Below are positions 17,640-25,981 of a stretch of 64,000 nucleotides of DNA, one piece after another; the first letter of the stretch is position 1, and the number at the start of each line of letters is the position of its first letter. The notes below the pieces were generated by a model. The model worked only from the letters and a program-made list of their open reading frames with translations, did not search any database and was not told the origin of the DNA. The position numbers and the translations under genes are program-made. The stretch comes from Odoribacter sp. (GTDB lineage Bacteria; Bacteroidota; Bacteroidia; Bacteroidales; Muribaculaceae), in NCBI GenBank assembly GCA_023663145.1, contig JAMPHZ010000011.1:1-64000 (forward strand), in the 5' to 3' direction.

Positions 17640-18029
17640 ATGAAAGCAGGAAGAAAACCACAGGCTCTTACTGAGAAGGAAGCATTTATCATGAAACTGC
17701 TATGGCAGCATGGTAAGATGGCAGTAAAGGACATGCTCCCGTTCTATCCGGAGCCTATGCCTCATTATAATACAGTCGCCACTACGGTGCGGATACTTGA
17801 AGACAAAGGATATGTTAGTCACGAAGCCGACGGGCAGGGCCATAAATTCTTTGCTACGGCTGATATACGTGATTTCAGGCGACGCTCGCTCTCGGCTGTG
17901 ATACGTGATTATTTTAATAATTCATATTCCGGGGTGGTTTCAGCCCTCATTGAGGAGGAAAAACTATCGGTCGACGACTTGCGCGATATTATCAGGATGA
18001 TTGAAGACCGTAATCCGGAAAAATCATGA
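17640..18029 (+). CDS. BlaI/MecI/CopY-family transcriptional repressor
   Basis: The 129-residue protein has the BlaI fold: an N-terminal winged helix (LTEKEAFIMKLLWQHGKMAVKDM, then YNTVATTVRILEDKGYVSHE as recognition helix and wing) and a helical C-terminal dimerisation region. Family repressors bind dyad operators as dimers and are inactivated by proteolysis triggered by a BlaR1/MecR1-type partner. That partner is the next gene, overlapping by 4 bp (ATGA). Autoregulation through the two operators at 17592-17638 is inferred. No beta-lactamase gene is nearby, so the regulon is unknown. Confidence 0.9.
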   Translation: MKAGRKPQALTEKEAFIMKLLWQHGKMAVKDMLPFYPEPMPHYNTVATTVRILEDKGYVSHEADGQGHKFFATADIRDFRRRSLSAVIRDYFNNSYSGVVSALIEEEKLSVDDLRDIIRMIEDRNPEKS

Positions 18030-19570
18030 CTCAGCTATTGTCGTTTGCTATATTTGCCTCCTTGGTCACATTTATTATGACCGGGATTTATAAACTCGTG
18101 GTAGCGCCCTATGCGAGTCCGACGGTATGCAGAGTCTCATTGTTGGGTATTGTCATTTTACCGTTGGTAGCTTTCCCGGTTGTAATGTGTGAATCACCTG
18201 AGCCTGCACGACTTGTCATGACATCCGTACAAGGCTCTGCGGTGATGCTGCCATCTGATATGCCTCCGTCAGTTCCGGAACACATGAGTGCTGCTTTTGA
18301 CTATAGCAGAATGTATATTCCATATATTGCCGGAGTATGTGCGGTAATGTTTATGTGGATGTTGTCGTTTGTCCGTCTGTCAGTGCTGTTGCGGGGTGGA
18401 CGTTGCCATAGGCTCGGTAAGGTGCGTATGGTCATAAATTCATCACGGGCAATGGCCCCATTGAGTTGGTGCCGGTATATTTTAATTACGCCTGATGATT
18501 TATGTGACTTGCGTCTTATTGTATCTCACGAGTTACAGCATTTGCGGCAAGCTCATTGGGTCGATCTACTTATAGTGCAGTTTATGATTGCGTTGCAGTG
18601 GTTTAATCCTGCCATATGGATTTTGCGCTCTGAACTACGTCGCGTGCATGAGTTCCAGGCTGACTCCGGTGTGCTTGCTGCCGGTATTGATGCACGTGAT
18701 TATCAATTTTTGCTAATGAAGAAGGCTGTTGGCCCGAGATTCCAGTCGCTGGCCAACAGCCTGAACCACAGTAAACTCAAAAAAAGAATTACTATGATGA
18801 ACAATCAAAAGAAACAAAAGTGGGGTGCCATGGCATCAGTGGCGGCCCTGACTCCTGCTGCGGCATTAGCCTTGGCCGTATGTACGGCGCCTGCGGTGAG
18901 GGGGGCTATCAGAAGCGCGTCATTACACCAAGAGACGGATGGCGCAGCTGACAGCAAAGTTACGACAATTTTGCCAATAAAGAGTGACTCAACATTAGTT
19001 TTGGTCGAAAATACCGACAGTGAGCCACGTAGTCTGGAATTTTCGACGGTAAACGGTCGTGTGAATTCTGTTAGTGTCAATGGGCAGCCGACATCACTTG
19101 ACGAGTTTGATGAGAGTGCGGTTTCTGTCACAATTGTTACCCCGGATACCGTAGTGGCGCCCGTCAATAGTCTCAAGAAAATAATATTTCGTCTTGATGG
19201 TGTTGAAATCGATGATATAGGAGTGATATCGCCTGATCTAATTGCATCAATGAGTATAAACAGGGATGCGGATCCTCCGGTCGTAGATGTTTACACGCAT
19301 AAATCGCCACAGTTCAGCTATGAGAGTCTTAACAATTCAGATGGGACAAACATAAGGCTTTCGTTTACCGGAGGTGAAGGACTGAAAATTACAGGAGCCT
19401 CGTTCACCACCTGTGGGGAAACATATGATTTCAAAAATGTGAATGTGGACTTTGATAGTGAGTCAACCGGCCGGGTTGATCTGAAGTTTAAGAAAGTCAC
19501 GAAATTTAAAGACTGCAGCGTAACAATTAATACAAATCGAGGCGCTTTCCGCGTCAAACTGCTGAACTAA
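18026..19570 (+). CDS. M56-family (BlaR1/MecR1-like) membrane metallopeptidase
   Basis: A 514-residue integral membrane protein. Transmembrane segments lie at about 4-26, 36-54, 98-120 and 270-290. The zinc site is HELQH (168-172), with HEFQAD (208-213) supplying the third ligand. In BlaR1 the protease cuts BlaI when an outer sensor is occupied. Here the sensor is not a penicillin-binding domain: the C-terminal 220 or so residues after the last helix form a beta-rich region (for example SLEFSTVNGRVNSVSVNGQP) that I do not recognise. It also lacks a TonB C-terminus. The ligand is unknown. Confidence 0.87.
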   Translation: MTQLLSFAIFASLVTFIMTGIYKLVVAPYASPTVCRVSLLGIVILPLVAFPVVMCESPEPARLVMTSVQGSAVMLPSDMPPSVPEHMSAAFDYSRMYIPYIAGVCAVMFMWMLSFVRLSVLLRGGRCHRLGKVRMVINSSRAMAPLSWCRYILITPDDLCDLRLIVSHELQHLRQAHWVDLLIVQFMIALQWFNPAIWILRSELRRVHEFQADSGVLAAGIDARDYQFLLMKKAVGPRFQSLANSLNHSKLKKRITMMNNQKKQKWGAMASVAALTPAAALALAVCTAPAVRGAIRSASLHQETDGAADSKVTTILPIKSDSTLVLVENTDSEPRSLEFSTVNGRVNSVSVNGQPTSLDEFDESAVSVTIVTPDTVVAPVNSLKKIIFRLDGVEIDDIGVISPDLIASMSINRDADPPVVDVYTHKSPQFSYESLNNSDGTNIRLSFTGGEGLKITGASFTTCGETYDFKNVNVDFDSESTGRVDLKFKKVTKFKDCSVTINTNRGAFRVKLLN

Positions 19571-19586
19571 TCATACTAAGACAATT

Positions 19587-19620
19587 ACGTCAGGCGTCGC
19601 TGTGAAGGGACGCCTGACGT
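19587..19620. terminator. hairpin terminator between convergent genes
   Basis: A perfect 12-bp stem, ACGTCAGGCGTC/GACGCCTGACGT, with a 10-nt loop, lies 17 bp after the M56 gene stop and before the end of the convergent small gene. T-runs are weak on both sides. Confidence 0.75.
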
Positions 19621-19643
19621 GTCTTTGATAATATTATGATTAA

Positions 19644-19946
19644 TCAGAATTGCAGATTTAGAATCTTACCGGTAGAGTTGAAATATGATGCGGCAAGGTG
19701 GTATATGTCGGCGGCACCGAACTTATCGAAAAGCTTCTGTAGCTGTGATTCGTCACTCACATTTTCGAAATTTCCGTTTTCATATGCCGATTCTATGGAT
19801 TCTGCGGTCTGTTCGAATGATTCGGGCGTCATCCATGATGACATCTCGCCATCATTGCGTCGCTCGGCTTTGGAGATGGCGCGGGCGGCCTGTTGGTAAT
19901 TTGAGACCAAACGGTTGACTATTTTCTTTGTTGACGGGTATTTCAT
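19644..19946 (-). CDS. small hypothetical protein
   Basis: A 100-residue soluble, mostly helical protein with no signal peptide or recognised family. It has a basic N-terminus (MKYPSTKKIVNRLVSNYQQA) and a conspicuous acidic middle (SYENGNF region). Residues such as LFDKFGAADIYHLAASYF suggest a folded helical end. Its coding character is supported by a clean frame between a terminator and the porin gene's downstream side. It is transcribed in the same direction as the porin, 49 bp beyond that gene's stop. The function cannot be assigned. Confidence 0.6.
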   Translation of the reverse strand: MKYPSTKKIVNRLVSNYQQAARAISKAERRNDGEMSSWMTPESFEQTAESIESAYENGNFENVSDESQLQKLFDKFGAADIYHLAASYFNSTGKILNLQF

Positions 19947-19995
19947 GACAATATTTGTTTTGTAGAAATAACGCCGCCGGAAGCAAAAGGTTGTG

Positions 19996-21957
19996 TCAGT
20001 TGGCGAAGTCTATCGAAAGTCCTATCTGGAATCGCCTTGGGTTAAGGGGATAATCTGGCATTGAGAAATACTCGCGGTTGAACCATCCTTGATTCACGTG
20101 GCTCATCATCACATAGAAACGTACCTTGCTCAGTTTCATATTGGCATAGACGTTCATGAACGGATAGTTGCCGATCTTTACATCGCGTTGAGTTGCGAAA
20201 GAGGCTGTCGCCGGTTGGTACTTGGGTGCGTAATAGCGTGTGTAATAATCACAGTCTACCCCCAGTTGCACAAACAGTGTGGCAATTCTGAATTTCAGGT
20301 ATAGGTTGGAATATACGGCAAGCGACGGTAGCGGTATAACAGCATCGTTGCTGGTAGTTTGGTATGTTATGCTGTTGTCCCAATGTAGAATACCTGCATG
20401 TATCCCCTGCATTAGGCGTGCGCTGAATATCTGAACGCTGCCACCATGCTGTGCTGCCATGCAGGCTTCGTTGAAGAACAGATGATTCTGCACGTTTGAG
20501 ACTTCAATCTGTATATGGGTATCGGTGCGGTCAAGATCGACTATCCCACCGAATGTCACGCGCCTTTCCTTGCCGAAGTCATTTTGCCATATGAAGTGAT
20601 TTGAAACATAGTGGTTCATGAAATATGGTGCGGCTCTGTTGGTGAATGATGCTTGCCCTGTGATGGCAAGTGAATCACCAAAAAGTGGGAAACGCGTATT
20701 TACGTGGCCGTTAAGGTCGATGTCACCTGCCACGCGGCCGGCTATTCCGAAACGGGCAGTAGCGGCATATGTAAGTAAAGTCCCGTGTTGTTTGGTGAGC
20801 TGTCCACCAGCATAAATATTGTGCTCGGTGGCGTGTGGGGCTATCTGGCCGATCCCATCAGGCCAGGGGGTGAGATCAAGGGCGGTGCGGTCAAGGGTAT
20901 CGGCAGGTTGATTGTAACGGTTAATGTCATAGGTGATGAATGCTGCCAATCCGAATTTTGCATAACGGTGAAAGCCTTCCAGCAACGATATGCCGAAAGT
21001 ATTTGAGATACTGAAATACGACGATTTGTCATCGGTCAAGGTCGGATTGAGATAAACATTCTCAAAAAAATTGTTGAACTCACCCGAGGATGCGTCCCGG
21101 AACAGATGTTTCGATGAATTATAGTTGAAAGTCCAGATAAATGACGTTACAGGTATATATGTGCGTGATATCACAGAATCCACATATACGGAGTCATATT
21201 CCTCATGCCAGTAGCCTACTTTGTATCGATGGTTCATATATGCCTGCTGTCCCGACACTCGCGTGTGGGCATTACTGAGTCGTGTCGGTATAGTTTTCGT
21301 GTTCACGCTTGTAACGCCGCCTTGCACAAGTGCGGGGTCGGTGATGTAGAGAGGATCTGTGATGCCGCCGTTTTCTTTGTTAACAAGATTGTAGTGGTAG
21401 AAAAAGGCTTGCATCTCATAGCGGTCACCAATATATGAACCTGACACTCCCCAGGCCAGATCTTTAGCCGCCTGATTCGCGTATGAACCCTTTGAATACA
21501 GATAATCAAGCAATGCCCCAAATTGAGCGCGGCGGTTTATGTTGCCCGAGAATGTAGCCTGAAGGCGATCCTGAGCATTGTCGCGGCCTCCGCCCGTATT
21601 GTAGCTGAGCAGTGTCATCGGTATACGGGTATTATAGAAGCGAGTCTTGTTGTAAGTCGGCAACCAATGTTCGAAAGCATCACGAAAAAAATAGTCGCTC
21701 ATTTCGGGGCGCTCGCTCCATATCATGTTCATTCCCGGTGCCCCGAGATTACCTGTGGTGGCCCATGCGTCAGAAACTTCAGATGGTACTGAACGACGGG
21801 CATAACCATAAGGTATAGTGTCAATTGTAGCCGGTATGCGAAGCCCTAATGGTGGCTCGAGGCGCCATGCGTAGCCGGGTGCCAGCTGTGTCTTGTGGGC
21901 GCCGTATACAGTGGCAGCTGCCACTGTCCATATCAAGAGGAGTAATACTTTCTTCAT
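19996..21957 (-). CDS. putative porin, Bacteroidetes outer-membrane barrel
   Basis: From the ATG at 21957 the protein is 653 residues with signal peptide MKKVLLLLIWTVAAATVYG. It matches the Bacteroidetes putative porin family (DUF4289-like). Landmarks are the RDAFEHWLPTYNKTRFYNTRIP segment near the N-terminus, many alternating aromatic strands, and the terminal IGLSIDFAN. It is inferred to be a large outer-membrane beta-barrel; the substrate is unknown. A start at 21969 would place MWPL before the signal peptide and is disfavoured. It lies 30 bp after the DUF6155 gene but has its own -7 box. Confidence 0.85.
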   Translation of the reverse strand: MKKVLLLLIWTVAAATVYGAHKTQLAPGYAWRLEPPLGLRIPATIDTIPYGYARRSVPSEVSDAWATTGNLGAPGMNMIWSERPEMSDYFFRDAFEHWLPTYNKTRFYNTRIPMTLLSYNTGGGRDNAQDRLQATFSGNINRRAQFGALLDYLYSKGSYANQAAKDLAWGVSGSYIGDRYEMQAFFYHYNLVNKENGGITDPLYITDPALVQGGVTSVNTKTIPTRLSNAHTRVSGQQAYMNHRYKVGYWHEEYDSVYVDSVISRTYIPVTSFIWTFNYNSSKHLFRDASSGEFNNFFENVYLNPTLTDDKSSYFSISNTFGISLLEGFHRYAKFGLAAFITYDINRYNQPADTLDRTALDLTPWPDGIGQIAPHATEHNIYAGGQLTKQHGTLLTYAATARFGIAGRVAGDIDLNGHVNTRFPLFGDSLAITGQASFTNRAAPYFMNHYVSNHFIWQNDFGKERRVTFGGIVDLDRTDTHIQIEVSNVQNHLFFNEACMAAQHGGSVQIFSARLMQGIHAGILHWDNSITYQTTSNDAVIPLPSLAVYSNLYLKFRIATLFVQLGVDCDYYTRYYAPKYQPATASFATQRDVKIGNYPFMNVYANMKLSKVRFYVMMSHVNQGWFNREYFSMPDYPLNPRRFQIGLSIDFAN

Positions 21958-21965
21958 TAGCGGCC

Positions 21966-21998
21966 ACAAAGTTACAAAAAAAATCCTTATTTGTGCAA
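21966..21998 (-). promoter_or_regulatory. probable porin promoter
   Basis: On the minus strand TTG (21998-21996), 21 bp, TAACTTTGT (21974-21966). It lies inside the end of the DUF6155 gene and its intergenic gap, so the porin may be transcribed separately. Confidence 0.55.
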
Positions 21999-22517
21999 TG
22001 TTTCAGTCTCCTCAAGGTGCTCTTCTATCGTATCCTCAATTATGTGTCGCATGTATTTAGGTACAGATGGCTCGGTTGCCAGTGCATTTATCTTGGAAAG
22101 TACTTCCGAGGCCATCATATTGGCATTGCCATAATCCAATAGCTGCCCTGTGAGAAAAGCCGCATAATTCTCATGAGCGTCAGATGTGTTGAAATAACGG
22201 GCGGCTACACACAGGTGACGAAGGACATCTGTCATAAAAGCTATGTCAGCTTCAGCACCGGCCTTGAATCCCATGAAGGATTTCACGGCGCGTTTTATTA
22301 TAGTGACGCGAGCTTTGAGGTAACCCCATTTGACACGCATGAGTTCTTTGTTGACCGTTTTCATGTACTTTTCATGGAGCCGTCTTACATCCGGGTTCAG
22401 AAAGAATTCAAAATATTCTTTGAATTCGGATGAAGCCTGATAAGCGTCAAGAATCATTTCCTGAAGCTGTTCATGGCTCATAGCTGCAAGTTCTTTGCGT
22501 AGCGTGGTTTTTGACAT
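21987..22517 (-). CDS. DUF6155 family protein
   Basis: From the ATG at 22517 the 176-residue protein is helical and soluble, with MSKTTLRKELAAMSHEQLQE at the N-terminus and a repeated FEFFLNPDVRRLHEKYMK-like helix in the middle. It matches DUF6155, a family common in Bacteroidetes and of unknown function. The longer start (22550, adding MSIFAKKKSSD) overlaps a -7 box TATATTTGC (22545-22537) and is less likely. It is divergent from the flavodoxin gene. Confidence 0.75.
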   Translation of the reverse strand: MSKTTLRKELAAMSHEQLQEMILDAYQASSEFKEYFEFFLNPDVRRLHEKYMKTVNKELMRVKWGYLKARVTIIKRAVKSFMGFKAGAEADIAFMTDVLRHLCVAARYFNTSDAHENYAAFLTGQLLDYGNANMMASEVLSKINALATEPSVPKYMRHIIEDTIEEHLEETETLHK

Positions 22518-22536
22518 GTCACTGCTTTTCTTTTTT

Positions 22537-22545
22537 GCAAATATA
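22537..22545 (-). promoter_or_regulatory. -7 box of the DUF6155 gene
   Basis: TATATTTGC on the minus strand, 19 nt upstream of the ATG at 22517. No -33 TTG is well placed. Confidence 0.5.
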
Positions 22546-22640
22546 GACAAAAATAATGAGAAAGGTTACCCTTAATGATGTTTATCATGAATTTTGAACA
22601 AGGCTGCCCCAGCGCTTGTTTTATTCAGAAAACAAATGTT

Positions 22641-23141
22641 ATGAAAACCGGTATATATTTTGCTTCAAGTACAGGTACCACCGAGCGTGTGGCGCTTGAA
22701 TTGGCCAAAACACTTGGCGTAGGTTCTGAGGATATTCACAATGTGGCAAAGACAGCCCCCGATACATTGGGACAGTACGATATGATAATCATGGGTTCCC
22801 CTACTTATGGCGCCGGTGAATTACAGGAAGATTATTATGACTTCCTCGAAGGAGCCTCGGCCCTTGATCTCACAGGTAAGAAAGTGGCTGTTTTCGGCGA
22901 CGGTGACGAGTCTATGAGTGATACGTTCTGTGATGCCGTAGGAATCATATATGATAAAATGAAAGATACGGGCGCTGACATGGTGGGTTCCTATAATACT
23001 TATCCATACGAGTTTGATGCGTCAAAGGCTGTGCCTGTCCAAGGCGGTGAGGCTGTGGGGTTGCTTCTTGATGAGGTTAATCATCCTGATGCAAGCGCCG
23101 GTCGCATTGCCGGATGGGTAAAAGAAATAACGGCTCAGTGA
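22641..23141 (+). CDS. fldA: flavodoxin
   Basis: From the ATG at 22641 the protein is 166 residues, starting MKTGIYFASSTGTTERVALE; STGTTE is the FMN phosphate-binding loop. MGSPTYGAGELQEDYYDFLE is the first isoalloxazine loop and VFGDGDESMSDTFCDAVG the second. Length and loop insertion fit long-chain flavodoxins. It is a low-potential electron carrier that can replace ferredoxin under iron limitation. The open frame starts earlier (22575), but that N-terminus has no flavodoxin homology. It converges on the rubrerythrin gene, with a hairpin between them. Confidence 0.94.
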   Translation: MKTGIYFASSTGTTERVALELAKTLGVGSEDIHNVAKTAPDTLGQYDMIIMGSPTYGAGELQEDYYDFLEGASALDLTGKKVAVFGDGDESMSDTFCDAVGIIYDKMKDTGADMVGSYNTYPYEFDASKAVPVQGGEAVGLLLDEVNHPDASAGRIAGWVKEITAQ

Positions 23142-23167
23142 TGCAATAAAAATATGTCCTGAATGTT

Positions 23168-23201
23168 ACGCCCCGTTACCGGTTTATTGGTAGCGGGGCG
23201 T
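23168..23201. terminator. bidirectional hairpin between fldA and rubrerythrin
   Basis: A 13-bp stem (ACGCCCCGTTACC with GGTAGCGGGGCGT, one G-T pair) encloses an 8-nt loop between convergent genes. Confidence 0.8.
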
Positions 23202-23226
23202 GATATTTGTGGCTATACAGTTCGGG

Positions 23227-23778
23227 TTATTTGCCGAAGTAGCGGTTGTAAAGGCCTTCAAAGCCCTTGCCATGGCGTGCTTCGTCTTTGGCCATCTCAT
23301 GCACGGTGTCGTGGATGGCATCGAGGTTGAGTTCTTTGGCACGTTTTGCAATACGCATCTTGTCGGCGTTTGCACCGGCCTCAGCCATCATGCGCTTGTA
23401 GAGGTTGGTCTTGGTGTCCCATACAACGTCACCAAGCAGTTCGGCGAATTTTGATGCATGTTCTGCTTCTTCCCATGCATAGCGGCGGAAAGCCTCGGCG
23501 ATTTCAGGATATCCTTCGCGGTCAGCCTGACGTGACATAGCCAGATATTGGCCTACTTCGCTGCATTCGCCGGCAAAGTGAGCGTTGAGGTCGTCAATCA
23601 TCTGTTGATCGCATCCTTTAGCTACGCCAATTTCATGCTCAGTTACAAACTGCAGAGCTGCTGCCTCGTCAACTTCCTTGAATTTCGAGGCGGGAACACC
23701 GCATTGAGGGCATTTTTCGGGGGCCGCGTCACCTTCATGTACGTAGCCGCATACTGTGCATATAAATTTCTTGCTCAT
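23227..23778 (-). CDS. reverse rubrerythrin (rubredoxin plus diiron domain)
   Basis: From the ATG at 23778 the 183-residue protein has an N-terminal rubredoxin domain (CTVCGY and CPQCGVP, four Cys ligands for iron) followed by a ferritin-like diiron domain with E...EEAEH and [12 protein letters not shown]. The order, rubredoxin first, defines reverse rubrerythrin. Such proteins reduce hydrogen peroxide with electrons from NADH or rubredoxin reductase in anaerobes. The start at 23829 adds [12 protein letters not shown] without homology. A weak promoter (TAATTTTGT, 23838-23830) lies upstream. Confidence 0.93.
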   Translation of the reverse strand: MSKKFICTVCGYVHEGDAAPEKCPQCGVPASKFKEVDEAAALQFVTEHEIGVAKGCDQQMIDDLNAHFAGECSEVGQYLAMSRQADREGYPEIAEAFRRYAWEEAEHASKFAELLGDVVWDTKTNLYKRMMAEAGANADKMRIAKRAKELNLDAIHDTVHEMAKDEARHGKGFEGLYNRYFGK

Positions 23779-23933
23779 AATAAATAGGTTGATTAAATTG
23801 TTGTCTGAATTATATCGTCGTAATGACACACAAAATTAGACATTTTTTTGAGATTATAGGCATGTGTTTGTCTAAATTTTATTCCGGTAAATATTTTAAT
23901 TAAATTTAACGGCGTGCGTTCTTTTTTTATAGT

Positions 23934-23942
23934 TAACTTTGT
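23934..23942 (+). promoter_or_regulatory. -7 box immediately before plsC
   Basis: TAACTTTGT ends just 3 nt before the first plsC ATG (23946), so the transcript would be leaderless or nearly so if this box is used. No -33 TTG was found. Confidence 0.45.
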
Positions 23943-23945
23943 GTC

Positions 23946-24671
23946 ATGATGTTCATATATCGTATATATCAGGTGTTTTTTATGATACCGGTGCTTTTAG
24001 TGGTGACGGTATTGACAGCTGTGTTGGTAATTCTATTTACGCTTTGCGGGCTTGGCCGTTCGATGGGATATTATCTGCCCATGTGGTGGGCCCGTCTTTT
24101 CTGTATCTTGACGTGGGTGCGGGTTACTGTACATGGCAGGAGTAAAATCTCAAAAGGTCAATCATATGTTTTTGTAGCTAATCATCAAGGGGCATATGAT
24201 ATTTTTTCAATATATGGTTATTTGGGACATAATTTCAGGTGGATGATGAAAAAATCGCTTGAGAAAATACCGTTCGTCGGACTTTCGTGCCGATTGTCCG
24301 GCCATATTTATGTTGATTCTACTACACCAAAGGCCATAAAGGAAACAATGGAGACAGCCGAGAAACGTCTTGCGGGCGGCATGTCGGTGGTTGTGTTTCC
24401 GGAGGGATCCCGTACTCCCGACGGCAAACTTAAACGTTTTAAGCGCGGGGCATATATCTTGGCCACTGAATTTAAGTTGCCGGTAGTACCTGTCACTATT
24501 GCCGGTGCTTATGAAGTTATGCCGCGCAGTGCGCGCCTCCCGCGTCCCGGGCATATCACACTGACTATTCATGATCCTATCATGCCGGCTGACGACGGTC
24601 ATGATCTGCTATCGTTGATAGACAGCACTCGTGAGGCTATAGCAACTGCACTTCCTCAGTGGCAGCGTTGA
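23946..24671 (+). CDS. plsC: 1-acyl-sn-glycerol-3-phosphate acyltransferase
   Basis: PlsC transfers a second acyl chain to lysophosphatidic acid, making phosphatidic acid for phospholipid synthesis. The 241-residue protein has an N-terminal membrane helix (about 8-35), the catalytic motif NHQGAYD (HX4D), and FPEGSRTP for glycerol phosphate binding, then PVVPVTI. Two ATGs (23946, 23949) are adjacent. The nearest -7 box leaves a 3-nt leader. It is monocistronic as far as visible. Confidence 0.93.
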   Translation: MMFIYRIYQVFFMIPVLLVVTVLTAVLVILFTLCGLGRSMGYYLPMWWARLFCILTWVRVTVHGRSKISKGQSYVFVANHQGAYDIFSIYGYLGHNFRWMMKKSLEKIPFVGLSCRLSGHIYVDSTTPKAIKETMETAEKRLAGGMSVVVFPEGSRTPDGKLKRFKRGAYILATEFKLPVVPVTIAGAYEVMPRSARLPRPGHITLTIHDPIMPADDGHDLLSLIDSTREAIATALPQWQR

Positions 24672-24778
24672 ACAATCAGGTGTCTTTTTTTGTTTTGATT
24701 CTAAGATGAAGTGGGGCATGACATTATCTCAAGCCTCTTCTGCTGTTTATTATATTTATTGATTTATAACTGATTATC

Positions 24779-25411
24779 ATGACTATCAACAAAATCGCTA
24801 TTGTGGCTCTGGTGACTGCCGGTGCTTTGACATCGTGCTCCGGGAATGATTTCTTAGGTCAATGGGCATCAAGCGCTCCTGTAGCCATGCAGGATGCTGT
24901 TCCGGCGGCTTCTCGTGCTGTGGCAGAATATACATTCGACTTTTCCCAAGGCGCCGACAGCAAGTCGTCGGGACCTGTGATGATATCCGCGACAATGGAT
25001 CTTACTCAGCCGGTGCAGGGTGATTCAATGTCTATAGATTCACCTTATGAAGTGAGTGTTGCCGCTACGGCATCGGTTAGCGGCACATGGAATCTGGCCT
25101 CTGATGACGATGATGAACTTTTACTGGCATTTGATATGTCTACCGTTAATGTCGTGGTTGATCCTCATGGCGTGACTTTCTCACAGAATGTCCTCACAGG
25201 CTTGCAGCAGCCAATGCTTGATTCACTTACTACTGCTACTGCCGAGGCATGGAAAGTTCAGATCACTGCTGCTTTCAAGAATAAACTGTCAGAGTTTACA
25301 ATGCTTGACGATGTGGAAGTCAGCGATAATAAAAATATTCTTACATTTGAGACCAAACAAGTTGGCCATAAGACCAAATATGCTTTCCGTCGCGAACTCA
25401 TTGGGGATTGA
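24779..25411 (+). CDS. predicted lipoprotein, unknown family
   Basis: A 210-residue lipoprotein with signal MTINKIAIVALVTAGALTSC and the modified Cys at residue 20. The mature part is rich in Ser, Asp and Val, with alternating beta-strands and an acidic turn (SDDDDELLLAF) near the middle. No conserved catalytic motif was recognised. The gene begins 107 bp after plsC in a gap with no consensus -7 box, so its promoter is unknown. Its stop codon abuts the maf stop, base to base, on the opposite strand. Confidence 0.72.
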   Translation: MTINKIAIVALVTAGALTSCSGNDFLGQWASSAPVAMQDAVPAASRAVAEYTFDFSQGADSKSSGPVMISATMDLTQPVQGDSMSIDSPYEVSVAATASVSGTWNLASDDDDELLLAFDMSTVNVVVDPHGVTFSQNVLTGLQQPMLDSLTTATAEAWKVQITAAFKNKLSEFTMLDDVEVSDNKNILTFETKQVGHKTKYAFRRELIGD

Positions 25412-25981
25412 TCATATCTTCTGAAGTTCAATGAATAGCCGGTGAACGGGCAATCCCATTACATTGTAGAAACTGCCCTCGATTCCTTTTATGGCAGCCG
25501 CGCCTATCCATTCCTGTATACCATACGCGCCCGCTTTATCGTAGGGCGCGTAATTGTCTACATAATATTCTATGCTCTTACGATCCAATGTGTCGAAATG
25601 GACAGAGGTGTGTTGGTCAAACGACCGGGAACTTTCTGCTGTAGTGAGAGTGACACCCGTGATTACTGTGTGGTCGCGTCCGGCCAGGCGCTCGAGCATT
25701 GAGATAGCCTCTGCACGGTTGCCCGGTTTGCCTAAGATAATACCGTCAATAATAACAACAGTATCAGCTGTAATCAGCACGTCGTCTTCAGTTTTTATAA
25801 AACCTTTATATGCCTCGGCTTTCAGTGCCGACAGATATACGGGCACCTGCTCAGCTGCCATATCAGCCGGATATGTTTCATCAACTTCAATTCCGGAGGC
25901 TATCTCGAAGCCATCTGGCGCAATCATTTTCAGCAATTCACGTCGGCGCGGTGATGCTGAGGCGAGAATGAGTTTTTTCAT
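25412..25981 (-). CDS. maf: Maf-like nucleoside triphosphate pyrophosphatase
   Basis: Maf proteins hydrolyse noncanonical nucleoside triphosphates, and overexpression blocks septation in B. subtilis. The N-terminus MKKLILASASPRRRELL is the family signature, and ITADTVV with the GKPGN loop forms the active site. At 189 residues it is of normal length. The ATG at 25981 shares one base with the kdsC stop (TAATG), which indicates coupled translation and excludes the longer frame start at 26011. Confidence 0.94.
   Translation of the reverse strand: MKKLILASASPRRRELLKMIAPDGFEIASGIEVDETYPADMAAEQVPVYLSALKAEAYKGFIKTEDDVLITADTVVIIDGIILGKPGNRAEAISMLERLAGRDHTVITGVTLTTAESSRSFDQHTSVHFDTLDRKSIEYYVDNYAPYDKAGAYGIQEWIGAAAIKGIEGSFYNVMGLPVHRLFIELQKI

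Noticed and set aside
17442..17640. Search for a riboswitch between pfp and blaI
   Set aside because: The region is explained by the pfp terminator, the promoter and the two operators; no structured leader remains.
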